This document shows, piece after piece, positions 42,871 through 51,335 of a DNA stretch of 64,000 nucleotides. This DNA comes from an uncultured Nocardiaceae bacterium (GTDB lineage Bacteria > Actinomycetota > Actinomycetes > Mycobacteriales > Mycobacteriaceae), in contig CAKZIX010000002.1 in assembly GCA_936936565.1 (NCBI GenBank), positions 1-64,000 of the forward strand, in the 5' to 3' direction. Below the pieces are notes generated by a model. It was not told where the DNA came from. It did not search any database and worked only from the letters and a program-made list of their open reading frames with translations. Both the position numbers and the translations under genes were made by a program. Each line of letters starts with the position of its first letter. The stretch's first letter is position 1.

Positions 42871-43371
42871 ATGATCGGTCGAGCCCTGGTTGCAGGAACG
42901 GCGATCGTCGCAGCGCTCACCTTGACGGGTTGCGGCGGCGACGACGGAGGCACGAACAGCACCACCACCAAGAAGCCCACGACGTCGCAGACCACCGGTG
43001 GTCAGGCCGCGCCGCTGCCGGTGCCGACGCCGGCCGACTTGAACGCCCAGCTCGGTAGGGTGCTGGACCCGGCGGTGCCCGCTGCCGAGAAGCAGAAGTG
43101 GGTGCAGGGCCTCGAAGCCGATCCGAGCCTGATCGACAAGTTCGGCACGGCCGTCAAGCAGAACAACGTGCTGATCAACGTCACCAAGACCGAATGGGTG
43201 CCCGCGCAGAAGGAAATGTGGGCCACCGCAGACTTCACGCTGAACGGCCAGAAGCAGCCGGACCCGATCGTCGTCCCGTTCGTTCCCGAGGGCGAGCAGT
43301 GGAAGCTGAAGAAGACCTGGATCTGCGAGCGGCTGCCGCTGTTCCAGATCACCTCGCCGGCCTGCCCCTGA
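42871..43371 (+). CDS. Small secreted lipoprotein of unknown function
   Basis: A 166-residue lipoprotein: signal MIGRALVAGTAIVAALTLTG followed by the lipobox Cys at 21, a Thr/Ser-rich spacer, then a globular part with DLNAQLGRVLDPAVPAAEKQ and an NTF2-like look (TKTEWVPAQKEMWATADFTL). I do not recognise a named family. ATG 42871 has GAAGG 5 nt upstream; a TTG at 42859 is possible, and a frame extending to 42775 would bury the signal peptide. Follows dinB closely and ends at a bidirectional terminator. Confidence 0.7.
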   Translation: MIGRALVAGTAIVAALTLTGCGGDDGGTNSTTTKKPTTSQTTGGQAAPLPVPTPADLNAQLGRVLDPAVPAAEKQKWVQGLEADPSLIDKFGTAVKQNNVLINVTKTEWVPAQKEMWATADFTLNGQKQPDPIVVPFVPEGEQWKLKKTWICERLPLFQITSPACP

Positions 43372-43420
43372 GTTTTGACCCTCGCTGCGCTCGGGCGGGT
43401 TCGCAACGGTAACCACTGAA

Positions 43421-43451
43421 AGGCGCCGACGTGTTTGCGTCGGCGCTTTTC
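43421..43451. terminator. Bidirectional intrinsic terminator
   Basis: GCGCCGACG (43423-43431), a 6-nt loop, the perfect complement (43438-43446), then TTTT. On the other strand the stem is followed by a short run from GAAA. It serves the two convergent lipoprotein genes ending at 43371 and 43451. Confidence 0.85.
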
Positions 43452-44155
43452 TATGTGCGCAGCCGTTCGGCCTGCGCCTCGACCAGGTCGGTGAGCACCG
43501 CCGGCTCGATCGGCGTGGGCGCGCTCGCCGTCAGTTGCACGACGGTGGCGCCGACGACGAACACCACGATGTCCGAGGTGAGGGACAGTCCGTCGCTGTC
43601 GCTGAACAGGCGCACCGCCAGCGAAGCGTCGCCGGCCGGCGGCTGTTCCAGCCCGCTGATCCGGTGGCGCACGCCCGTGCCGTCGGCGTCGGTGCCGTGA
43701 TAGCTCAGGCACCCGCGCAAGACATCGCGCACCCGCGAAAAGGCAACGGCCGCAGAGTTTGCGCTGTAGCTGGCGGCGTCGATGTCGACGCTGGCGAAAT
43801 CCGGCCCCTCGAACCTGCGCACCGCTTGGGCGAGGGCGCCCGGATGCTGTGCGCCGACGGGTTCGAGCACGGCCGCACAGGCCGGCGGCTGGGTGGACGC
43901 CTTGCCCGAGCCCCCGGGTGCGGGCGGCAGGCCGAGGTCGTCCTCCGGGTCGGGCAGCACGGTGAACCCGGACGGCAGTTCGGCGGTGGTGAGCAGCTTG
44001 GCCCGCAGCGCCGCCGGGTCGCCGATCGGCGGGCCGGTGGCGACGGCGGGGGCGGTGACATCGAAGGCGGGCGGCGGCGGTGCCGCGTGCTCGGCCGCCG
44101 AACCGCAGGCCGCCAGCACCGCGCAGGACAGGACGCCGGCGATCCGGACCCTCAT
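43451..44155 (-). CDS. Lipoprotein with PknH-sensor-like ectodomain
   Basis: A 234-residue lipoprotein. The signal MRVRIAGVLSCAVLAACG has the lipobox LAAC. After a Pro/Ala linker the ectodomain (about residues 45-234) has two Cys (PACAAVLEP and RGCLSYHG) and the VDIDAASYSANSAAVAFSRV stretch, which recalls the PknH-type extracellular sensor domain common in mycobacterial lipoproteins. That family call is tentative. ATG overlaps the stop of the upstream lipoprotein gene (ATGA), so the two are co-translated. Ends at the bidirectional terminator. Confidence 0.65.
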   Translation of the reverse strand: MRVRIAGVLSCAVLAACGSAAEHAAPPPPAFDVTAPAVATGPPIGDPAALRAKLLTTAELPSGFTVLPDPEDDLGLPPAPGGSGKASTQPPACAAVLEPVGAQHPGALAQAVRRFEGPDFASVDIDAASYSANSAAVAFSRVRDVLRGCLSYHGTDADGTGVRHRISGLEQPPAGDASLAVRLFSDSDGLSLTSDIVVFVVGATVVQLTASAPTPIEPAVLTDLVEAQAERLRT

Positions 44156-45102
44156 TCGCCCCACTGCACCTGGTTGCGGGTGAACTGCTTCAGTCGCGAC
44201 GCTCCGCCCGGATCGCTGTAGGACTGTTCGCCCGCGACGACGATGTTGCCCGACACCGGTAGCGGCATCCCGAGATCCACGGTGACCGTCCCCGACCCGC
44301 GCATGACGTAGGAGTCGATATTGAGCACGCCGGCGTTGTTGGGCAGGCTCCAGACCGCCGAGCGCGGCTGCTGTTCGATGTGCACCGTGACGGTCAACCG
44401 GTTGCCGGTGCGCGCGGCCAGCCGCGCGGTGGTCACCTGATCCAGTTCCACGCTGCCGTCCACCTGTTGGCGGATGGTCCACACCGCGCCCAGCCCGATC
44501 GGCTTGTCGGGAAAGGTGATCGCCTGGTATACGGCCTGGTAGAGGGCTTGTTCGATGGCTTTGCGGGCCTCGTCGTCGGCGTCGGGATCCGGGCTGATGC
44601 GCAGCGCGGTGACGCCGCCGTGCGGGTTGGTGGCCAGCCCCGCGGTGGAGCCTTCGCTGCTGGCCAGCCGCGTGGTGAGCCCGGCGTCGGCGGCGACGAT
44701 CTTGCCGAGGGTGAGCTTGACGCCGTTGGCGTCCGGCAGAGCGGTGAGCGGAATGGTGAGCGCCGGGCTGGAGAAATCCTGATCCGGCTGGGCGTCGATC
44801 TGCTGGCGTACCTGGGTGGTGGTGCGCAGCAGCACCTGCTGTTGCTGGCCGGGTGCTACGCGCAGCCCGACGATGTCGCGCGGCTCGCCGCCGGGATCGG
44901 TCACCATGGCCACGGCGGCGGGCAGCGGCAGCGTGAACTCCTTGCGTGCCGCCGGTGAGCTGGCCCCGTCGACGGCCGGGGAACTGGCCGGGTCGCCGCA
45001 GCCGATCGCCAGCGCGGCGATGGTGGCGACGAGGGCGCCGGAGCGCAGTGGCTTTCCCAGGCGCTCCGCGGTCTTGCGTGCGGGGCTCGACACGACTGTC
45101 AC
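44152..45102 (-). CDS. DUF6263-type lipoprotein
   Basis: A 316-residue exported protein. The signal core GALVATIAALAIGC gives lipobox AIGC. The mature part is beta-rich with VLLRTTTQVRQQIDAQPDQD and a C-terminal SGNIVVAGEQSYSDPGGASR, resembling DUF6263 proteins; function is unknown. The GTG at 45102 follows TAACCT (45114-45109 on this strand) by 6 nt, predicting a leaderless mRNA. Divergent from lspA, with 32 bp between the start codons; being lipoproteins, it and its partner would be LspA substrates. Confidence 0.65.
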   Translation of the reverse strand: MTVVSSPARKTAERLGKPLRSGALVATIAALAIGCGDPASSPAVDGASSPAARKEFTLPLPAAVAMVTDPGGEPRDIVGLRVAPGQQQQVLLRTTTQVRQQIDAQPDQDFSSPALTIPLTALPDANGVKLTLGKIVAADAGLTTRLASSEGSTAGLATNPHGGVTALRISPDPDADDEARKAIEQALYQAVYQAITFPDKPIGLGAVWTIRQQVDGSVELDQVTTARLAARTGNRLTVTVHIEQQPRSAVWSLPNNAGVLNIDSYVMRGSGTVTVDLGMPLPVSGNIVVAGEQSYSDPGGASRLKQFTRNQVQWGE

Positions 45103-45134
45103 AACCCCAGGTTACGGGTCCCGGCGGATAAGGA

Positions 45135-45677
45135 ATGATTGCTCTGGTGAGCAGCGAAGGATCGGCCGGCGAGGACGTGGCGACCGTGGCAACCCCGAAG
45201 ACGAGGCTGCCGCTGTTGCTGACGATCGCGGCGGTGTTGTTGACCGCCGACCTCGTCACCAAGATCGCCGCGGTGGCCTACATCGAGCCCGGCAAGCCCG
45301 TCCGCATCATCGGCGACACGGTCACCCTGACGCTGGTGCGTAACTCCGGGGCCGCGTTCTCGATGGCGACGGGCTGGACGTGGGTGCTGGCGTTGGTGGC
45401 GATCGCGGTGTGCGTCGGCGTGGTGCGGTTCGGGCAGAAGCTGCGCTCGCTGTGGTGGGCGATCGGCCTGGGCGCCATTCTCGGCGGCGCGCTGGGCAAC
45501 CTCGTGGACCGGATCTTCCGCTCGCCCGGGCCGCTGCAGGGCCACGTCGTGGATTTCGTATCGGTGGGCTGGTGGCCGGTGTTCAACGTCGCCGACTCCG
45601 CAATCGTCTGCGGTGCAATCGGTTTGGTTGCGCTGACGCTGTTCGGATTCGAGCCGGACGGGACCCGCAAGAAGTGA
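45135..45677 (+). CDS. lspA: Lipoprotein signal peptidase (signal peptidase II)
   Basis: A 180-residue aspartic membrane protease with four helices. Catalytic Asps lie in GGALGNLVDRIFR and FNVADSAIVCG; VRNSGAAFSMATGW is the third conserved block. It cleaves prolipoproteins after diacylglyceryl transfer, and so acts on the many lipoproteins of this window. ATG 45135 is preceded by GGATAAGGA; GTG 45147 is a shorter option. The stop overlaps the pseudouridine synthase GTG. The order lspA-rluD matches Rv1539-Rv1540. Confidence 0.92.
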   Translation: MIALVSSEGSAGEDVATVATPKTRLPLLLTIAAVLLTADLVTKIAAVAYIEPGKPVRIIGDTVTLTLVRNSGAAFSMATGWTWVLALVAIAVCVGVVRFGQKLRSLWWAIGLGAILGGALGNLVDRIFRSPGPLQGHVVDFVSVGWWPVFNVADSAIVCGAIGLVALTLFGFEPDGTRKK

Positions 45678-46600
45678 GGGAATCGCGGTCCATGCCGGTT
45701 CCCGACGGGCTCGACGGCATGCGCGTCGACGCCGGGCTGGCCCGGCTGCTCGGCCTGTCGCGCACTGCGGTGGCCACGCTCGCCGACGCCGGTGACGTGC
45801 AGCTCGACGGCGTCGCGGTCGGCAAATCCGACAAGCTCACCGGCGGTTCGTGGCTGGAAGTGGAACTGCCCGAGCCGCCGCGCCCGCTCACGGTCGAGGC
45901 GGTGCCGGTGGAGGGCATGCGGGTTCTCTACGCCGACGACGACATCGTCGCGGTGGACAAGCCGGTCGGTGTGGCGGCACACACCGGCGTCGGCTGGACG
46001 GGCCCGACCGTGGTCGGTGGGCTGGCCGCCGCCGGCTACCGCATCTCCACCTCGGGCGCCCACGAGCGGCAGGGCATCGTGCACCGTCTCGACGTCGGCA
46101 CGTCCGGAGTGATGGTGGTCGCGCAGTCCGAGCGCGCCTACACCGTGCTCAAGCGCGCCTTCAAGCAACGCACCGTCGACAAGCGGTATCACGCGCTGGT
46201 ACAAGGACATCCGGATCCGAGCAGCGGCACCATCGACGCGCCGATCGCGCATGCGCGCGGCGACGAGTGGAAGTTCACGGTGCGTTCCGACGGGCGGCCC
46301 AGCATCACTCATTACGACACGCTCGAGGCGTTCCAGTCCGCCAGCCTGCTCGACATTCACCTGGAAACCGGTCGCACGCATCAGATTCGGGTGCATTTCT
46401 CGGCGATTCGGCACCCCTGCTGCGGCGATCTCACCTACGGCGCCGATCCTCGCCTGGCCGCCCGCCTCGGCCTGGAACGGCAATGGCTGCATGCACGTGC
46501 GCTGGGGTTCGCCCATCCCGCCGACGGCCGCTGGGTGGAGATCACCTCGGATTACCCCGCCGATCTGCAGCACGCGCTGGATTCGCTGCGTCATGGGTAG
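45674..46600 (+). CDS. RluA-family 23S rRNA pseudouridine synthase (RluD-like)
   Basis: A 308-residue enzyme with an S4-like RNA-binding start (RVDAGLARLLGLSRTAVATL) and the RluA catalytic core. The active-site Asp is in GIVHRLDVGTSGVMVVA (about residue 140), and LETGRTHQIRVHFSAIRHPC is the second signature. It probably modifies helix 69 of 23S rRNA, as RluD does. GTG 45674 overlaps the lspA stop and gives the same length as Rv1540; ATG 45692 is an alternative. The next gene starts 8 nt before its end. Confidence 0.88.
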   Translation: MRESRSMPVPDGLDGMRVDAGLARLLGLSRTAVATLADAGDVQLDGVAVGKSDKLTGGSWLEVELPEPPRPLTVEAVPVEGMRVLYADDDIVAVDKPVGVAAHTGVGWTGPTVVGGLAAAGYRISTSGAHERQGIVHRLDVGTSGVMVVAQSERAYTVLKRAFKQRTVDKRYHALVQGHPDPSSGTIDAPIAHARGDEWKFTVRSDGRPSITHYDTLEAFQSASLLDIHLETGRTHQIRVHFSAIRHPCCGDLTYGADPRLAARLGLERQWLHARALGFAHPADGRWVEITSDYPADLQHALDSLRHG

Positions 46601-47138
46601 GTCGGCGCGGCGCCGCGTGCGTGGTGCCGGGCTGGCGGGTGCGGCGCTGCTGCTCGCTGCCTGTACGAGTTCGACTGTCCCTACGGACTTTTCGGGTGAT
46701 CGGCTGGGCCCGGAGGGCAACGAATCCGCGGCCGCCTACGTCGAGCGGGCGCGCGCGACGTTGACCGGTGCGGGCGTGCGCTGGGCGCTGGTCTCGCTGA
46801 CGGCACCGGCGACCACCGCCGACGTCGTGAAACTTGCCGGGGGAGTAAGGGTTTCGCGCGTGATCGCGTTGCGTGGGCCGCAGCTGCCGCTGGAGTCGTT
46901 CGACGTGCCCGCCGGCGACGAGGCGCTGCGTCGCAGCATCGACTGCGTGTGCGTCGTCGCTGTCGTGGTGCGCGCCGAGGTCGAGCGGTTGCGCACGCTG
47001 GCCGGCGCGCCCGCGGATGCGCCGCCGCCACCCGACGCGCCGCCGCCACCCACCCGCGTACGCGCCGTGGAAGCCCTACCCGCCGACGCGGTGTGGGGCC
47101 AGTTCGCCGTCAACCCCTTGCTGCCCAACGCATCCTGA
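46593..47138 (+). CDS. Lipoprotein of unknown function
   Basis: A 181-residue protein with basic start MGRSARRRVRGAG, hydrophobic core and lipobox LLAAC. The mature part has a thioredoxin-like or receiver-like rhythm but no motif I recognise (VERARATLTGAGVRWALVSL), two close Cys (IDCVCVVAVVV) and a Pro-rich PPPPDAPPPP linker near residue 150. It overlaps the rluD-like gene by 8 nt, so it is probably coupled to lspA-rluD. Function unknown. Confidence 0.65.
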   Translation: MGRSARRRVRGAGLAGAALLLAACTSSTVPTDFSGDRLGPEGNESAAAYVERARATLTGAGVRWALVSLTAPATTADVVKLAGGVRVSRVIALRGPQLPLESFDVPAGDEALRRSIDCVCVVAVVVRAEVERLRTLAGAPADAPPPPDAPPPPTRVRAVEALPADAVWGQFAVNPLLPNAS

Positions 47139-47170
47139 GGACCGTGGGGCGCGAGCTGCCCGCGGGCAAA

Positions 47171-47818
47171 CTATCCGACCAGGCCGGCCTCGTACGCCGC
47201 GATCACCAGCTGAACACGATCGCGCGCAAGAAGTTTCGCGAGTATCCGGCTGACGTGCGTCTTGACGGTCAGCGGGCTCACGACCAGTTCGTCGGCGATC
47301 TCGCCGTTGGTGCGGCCGCGTCCGACCAACGCCAGCACTTGCACCTCGCGCTGGGTGAGCGCGGCGATCGCCGCCGGTGGACGACGGTGCGGCGCGGCGC
47401 GGACCGAGGCGATCACGGCGGCCGTCGGACCTGGTGACAGCAGTGCCTCGCCAGCCGCGACCGTCCGGATCGCGTCGAGCAGGACGGCGGGCTTGGTGTC
47501 CTTGATCAGGAATCCGCTCGCTCCGGCGCGCAGCGCGGCGAGCACGTTGTCGTCGGTGTCGTAGGTGGTCAGGACGAGAACCCGTACCCCGGCGAGGTCG
47601 TCGTCGGCGGCGATCTGTGCGGTGGCGGCGATGCCGTCGAGGTCGGGCATCCGGATGTCCATCACGACGACATCGGCGCGTGAGCTGCGCGCGAGCCGTA
47701 CGGCGTCCCGACCGGTGGCCGCTTCACCTACCACGGTCATGTCGGAGGCGGAGTCGACGAGCACGCTGAACGCCCCGCGCACCAGGGCCTGGTCGTCGGC
47801 CAGCAACACCCGGATCAT
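47171..47818 (-). CDS. NarL/FixJ-type response regulator
   Basis: A 215-residue two-domain regulator. The receiver has the acidic pair in LLADDQALVR, the phospho-acceptor in DVVVMDIRMPDLDG (Asp near residue 53) and the Lys of FLIKD near residue 104. The C-terminal LuxR-type helix-turn-helix is ALTQREVQVLALVGRGRTNG followed by SPLTVKTHVSRIL. ATG overlaps the stop of the sensor kinase (ATGA). It likely binds the TACTCC inverted repeat between the kinase and the MMPL gene and controls both. Confidence 0.9.
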   Translation of the reverse strand: MIRVLLADDQALVRGAFSVLVDSASDMTVVGEAATGRDAVRLARSSRADVVVMDIRMPDLDGIAATAQIAADDDLAGVRVLVLTTYDTDDNVLAALRAGASGFLIKDTKPAVLLDAIRTVAAGEALLSPGPTAAVIASVRAAPHRRPPAAIAALTQREVQVLALVGRGRTNGEIADELVVSPLTVKTHVSRILAKLLARDRVQLVIAAYEAGLVG

Positions 47819-48954
47819 GCGGGCAGCTCAGCGGTGACCGCGAAACCGGTTGCGCCGGTGCGTAATACGGAGTTTCCGCCGGGCACCGCATGGGCCGGCT
47901 GCCCGGTGTGCGCCGAGCCGCCGATGGCCCGGGCCCGCTCGTGGATTCCGGTGAGCCCGAAGCCGGGGGTGACGTCGCGCGGTCCGTCGCCGTCGTCGAC
48001 CACCGACACCTGTAATCGGTCGGGACCGTAGTGCAGCGAGACGTTGGCGTGGCGGGCACCCGAATGCTTGGCCACGTTGGTCAATGCCTCCTGCACGATC
48101 CGGTAGGCCACCATCTCGACCGTCGGTGACAGTTTGCGGGGTGCGCCAGTCGTTGCGAAATCGACGGCGACACCGGCCGACGTTGCGGGTTCGCCGAGGG
48201 CGGGCAGCTGGTCCAGGCCAGGCAGCGGTCCGTGTGGGGATTCGATGGACTTGCGCAACAGCCCGACGGTCGCGGCAAGCTCGCCGCGGGCGTCCTCGCA
48301 TGCGGACGTGATCGCCACCAGGGCTTTGCGCAGGGCTGCCGTGTCGGCCTGGCCGGTGTCGATGAGATGCGTTGCGACGCCGGCTTGCACGTGTACTGCG
48401 GTGATGCTGTGGGCGAGCAGATCGTGCAGGTCGCGGGCGATGCGCAGGCGCTCCGCGGTCACCTGTTGCTCGGCGCGGTCGCGCAGCTGAGCAAGATAGG
48501 CCAGATGCATGCGCACGGCTTCGCCGAGCACCATCGCGGCGAGCACCCAGCCGACGACCGCCGCCATCTGCAGCAGCACCGTGTCGTCTTCCATCCGGTC
48601 GCCGAACAGCGCCATGCCGGCCAGCGCGGAGCCGACCACGACCAGCTTCACCACGACCGAACGGCGCCAGTTGCCGAAACGTGCCACGGTGTACAGCGCG
48701 ACGCAGGTCGGCACGGCGATGGCCTCGTGCTGGAAATCGTTGGCGTGATACGGGATTGCTGCGGCCAGCACGGCGGCCAGCACCGGCAGTGGCCAGCGGC
48801 GGCGCACCACGAGCGGTAGCGCTGCGGCCACGAGCAGCAGCACCCCGAGCGTGTTCATCGACCGGTCCCACGGAGCCACGAAGGCCACCACGAGGCCCGC
48901 GGCCAGCGTCGCCCCCGCCACCGCGAGGTCGGCGAGCCACTCTTTCCTGCTCAT
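47815..48954 (-). CDS. NarL-type sensor histidine kinase
   Basis: A 379-residue kinase. Four to six N-terminal membrane helices (about 5-150) with almost no extracellular loop suggest membrane-stress sensing. The HisKA_3 box RIARDLHDLLAHSITAVHVQ holds the phospho-His (near residue 187), and the HATPase has YRIVQEALTNVAKHSGA and GFGLTGIHERARAIGGS. The ATG at 48954 is chosen because longer frames run into the intergenic operator. Divergent from the MMPL transporter, a common arrangement for efflux control. Confidence 0.88.
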   Translation of the reverse strand: MSRKEWLADLAVAGATLAAGLVVAFVAPWDRSMNTLGVLLLVAAALPLVVRRRWPLPVLAAVLAAAIPYHANDFQHEAIAVPTCVALYTVARFGNWRRSVVVKLVVVGSALAGMALFGDRMEDDTVLLQMAAVVGWVLAAMVLGEAVRMHLAYLAQLRDRAEQQVTAERLRIARDLHDLLAHSITAVHVQAGVATHLIDTGQADTAALRKALVAITSACEDARGELAATVGLLRKSIESPHGPLPGLDQLPALGEPATSAGVAVDFATTGAPRKLSPTVEMVAYRIVQEALTNVAKHSGARHANVSLHYGPDRLQVSVVDDGDGPRDVTPGFGLTGIHERARAIGGSAHTGQPAHAVPGGNSVLRTGATGFAVTAELPA

Positions 48955-48989
48955 TCCAGCAATTCTGCGCGCCCCGGCCCGTGGGCGCG

Positions 48990-49005
48990 TACTCCCTGCG
49001 GAGTA
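48990..49005. promoter_or_regulatory. Probable response-regulator binding site
   Basis: TACTCCCTGCGGAGTA is a perfect 6-bp inverted repeat with a 4-bp centre, in the 110-bp gap between the divergent kinase and MMPL genes. Its size suits a dimer of a NarL/LuxR-type regulator. CAGGCT, 7 nt before the MMPL ATG, is a weak -10. Confidence 0.5.
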
Positions 49006-49064
49006 TCTGCGGTGCCTGCCACGGGCGGACGACATCGGACTGGGGGCCGCGCAGGCTGAGCCGC

Positions 49065-51101
49065 ATGAAACTCAGAGCGTTACTCCTCATCGGGATCTGG
49101 ATCGCCGTACTGGCTGCCGTGTTCCCACTCGCCGCCGCTCTCGACGACGTCAAGTCCGACGAGGCGGCCACCTATCTGCCCGCGGATGCCCAGTCGACCC
49201 AGGCTGCCGAGATCGAGGCCACCCTGCCGGGCGGCGTCGAAGGCGGTTTCGTCGTTGTCTACCAGCGGGACTCGGGGATCACCGACGCCGACCGAACCGT
49301 TGCGCAACGGCAGGCGGCCGAGCTGGCGGCGCGCTACGAAACCCAGGCGGGCCCGGTTGCCACGTCCCAGGACGGCAAGGCACTGATGTTCCGCTTCGAG
49401 GTGGCCGAATCCAAGGGTGAGCCCGGCGCGTACCTCGCGGAACTGCGCGGCGTCGTCGCCGATCGGCCGGCCGGCCTGGCCGCCTACGTGACCGGACCGG
49501 GCGCGATGAGCGGCGACTTCGAGGGCGCGTTCGACGGTGTGGACACCCAGCTGCTGATAGTGACGGTGCTGGTGGTGACCGCGATCCTGCTGCTCACCTA
49601 CCGCAGCCCGTTCCTGTGGCTGGTACCGCTGATCTCGGTGACGGTCGCCAACTTCGTCGCCATGGGCGTGGTGTATCTGCTCGTGAAAACGTTCGGCATC
49701 ACCGTCAACGACCAGAGCGCCGCGATCTTGACCATCCTCGTCTTCGGCGTCGGAACCGACTACGCGCTGCTGCTCGTCGCCCGCTATCGCGAAGAGCTGC
49801 ACCGGGAATCGGACGTCGCGACGGCCATGCTCGCCGCGGTGCGCCGCGCCGCGCCCGCGATCGTCGCGTCCGCGGCGACCGTGACGCTGGGCCTGCTCTG
49901 CCTGCTCGCGGCGGGCATGAACAACATCGCCGGCATGGGGCCCGTCGGCGCGGCCGGCGTCGTGTCCACGCTGGCGGTCATGCTCACCTTGTTCCCGGCG
50001 CTGCTCGTGCTCTTGGGCCGTCCGGTGTTCTGGCCGCGGGTGCCGCGTGTGGACACCGATCATGTTGTCCGCGTGAGTATCTGGGAGCGGATCGGCCGGG
50101 GGATCGCGATCCGTCCGGCAGCGGCAGTCGCTGGGGCGCTGGTGCTGCTGGGCGTGTTCGCGGCTGGGCTGTTCGGCAACACCGATTCGCTGAGCCAGGC
50201 CGGGCGCTTCGTCGAAACTCCGGAGTCGGTGACCGGCCAACAGATTGCCGCGCAACACTTTCCAGAGTTCGGCAGTGGTGCCCCGCTGACGATCACGGCA
50301 CCGATCCCGATCGCCGCGCAGGTGCTGTCCGGGGTGCAGGCCGATCCGGGCATTGCGTTCGCAACCGCCGACCGCACCGGTGCCGGCTACACCGAAATCG
50401 TTGCGATGCCCAAGGATTCGCCCGACACCTCCGGTGAGCGCGCGACGATCGAGCGGCTGCGCAACACGCTGCCGTCCGGGGCCGCGGTGGGCGGTCCGAG
50501 TGCGCAGTTGCTGGACATCGAAACCGCTTCGACGCGTGACGAATTGGTGGTCATCCCGCTCGTGCTCGTGGTGGTGACCCTGATTCTGGGACTGCTGCTG
50601 CGCTCGGTGGTCGCGCCGATCATGTTGGTACTCACCGTCGTTGCCTCGTTCGGTGCCGCCCTCGGCGCCACCGTGCTGGCGTCGGAGCACCTGTTCGGGT
50701 TCGGCGGCCTCGACTCCGGGCTGGTGGTGCTGGCGTTCTTGTTCCTCGTCGCGCTCGGAGTGGACTACAACATCTTCCTGATGACGCGGGCCCGCGAGGA
50801 AGCCGCACAACTGGGAACCCGGGCCGGAGTGCTGCGCAGTCTCGCGGTGACCGGCGGCGTCATCACCTCGGCGGGGATCGTGCTGGCCGCCACCTTCGCG
50901 GTGTTGGTCACGCTGCCTCTGGTCGCACTGGCCCAGCTCGGGTTCGCCGTCGCCTTCGGGGTGTTGCTGGACACATTGTTGGTGCGGTCGGTGCTGGTCC
51001 CCGCACTGACACTGCTCCTCGGCGAGCGCGTCTGGTGGCCGTCGAGTCCGGCGCCGCAGCCCTTGCCCGAGGGCGACCGCGAGCTGGCGACGGTCCGTTA
51101 A
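49065..51101 (+). CDS. MMPL-family transporter
   Basis: A 678-residue RND-type pump with about 11-12 helices in two repeats. Each repeat has an extracellular domain followed by a helical block. The MMPL/SSD-like core FGVGTDYALLLVARYREELH appears once and is echoed by FLVALGVDYNIFLMTRAREE in the second half; both carry the Asp-Tyr pair that relays protons. Such pumps export lipids, siderophores or drugs. With the adjacent kinase and regulator, drug or envelope-stress efflux is likely; the substrate cannot be named. A strong hairpin follows. ATG 49065 is the only start keeping the first helix. Confidence 0.85.
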   Translation: MKLRALLLIGIWIAVLAAVFPLAAALDDVKSDEAATYLPADAQSTQAAEIEATLPGGVEGGFVVVYQRDSGITDADRTVAQRQAAELAARYETQAGPVATSQDGKALMFRFEVAESKGEPGAYLAELRGVVADRPAGLAAYVTGPGAMSGDFEGAFDGVDTQLLIVTVLVVTAILLLTYRSPFLWLVPLISVTVANFVAMGVVYLLVKTFGITVNDQSAAILTILVFGVGTDYALLLVARYREELHRESDVATAMLAAVRRAAPAIVASAATVTLGLLCLLAAGMNNIAGMGPVGAAGVVSTLAVMLTLFPALLVLLGRPVFWPRVPRVDTDHVVRVSIWERIGRGIAIRPAAAVAGALVLLGVFAAGLFGNTDSLSQAGRFVETPESVTGQQIAAQHFPEFGSGAPLTITAPIPIAAQVLSGVQADPGIAFATADRTGAGYTEIVAMPKDSPDTSGERATIERLRNTLPSGAAVGGPSAQLLDIETASTRDELVVIPLVLVVVTLILGLLLRSVVAPIMLVLTVVASFGAALGATVLASEHLFGFGGLDSGLVVLAFLFLVALGVDYNIFLMTRAREEAAQLGTRAGVLRSLAVTGGVITSAGIVLAATFAVLVTLPLVALAQLGFAVAFGVLLDTLLVRSVLVPALTLLLGERVWWPSSPAPQPLPEGDRELATVR

Positions 51102-51139
51102 CCAACCGCAGCGCCGATCCAGCCCGTCCGCGCACAACC

Positions 51140-51181
51140 GTTCCGTCCTCGCGCGCCATGCACTGGGTGCGAGGACGGAAC
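51140..51181. terminator. Hairpin terminator after the MMPL gene
   Basis: GTTCCGTCCTCGC (51140-51152) pairs perfectly with 51169-51181 over 13 bp with a 16-nt loop. No U tract follows. The remaining 51182-51322 shows no gene. Confidence 0.6.
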
Positions 51182-51335
51182 CTTGTGTCCGATCCCCATC
51201 GAAACCGCGGGCGCCTGCGATTCGGGGCCGACCGCCGGTCTCGCCCGCTCGCTGCCGGTCGGCACCCTGCCTCCGTGCGAACACCTCGTCCGAAATTCGG
51301 ATGCGCCGAAATTCTTCGCCGGTAGCGTCGAGCGG

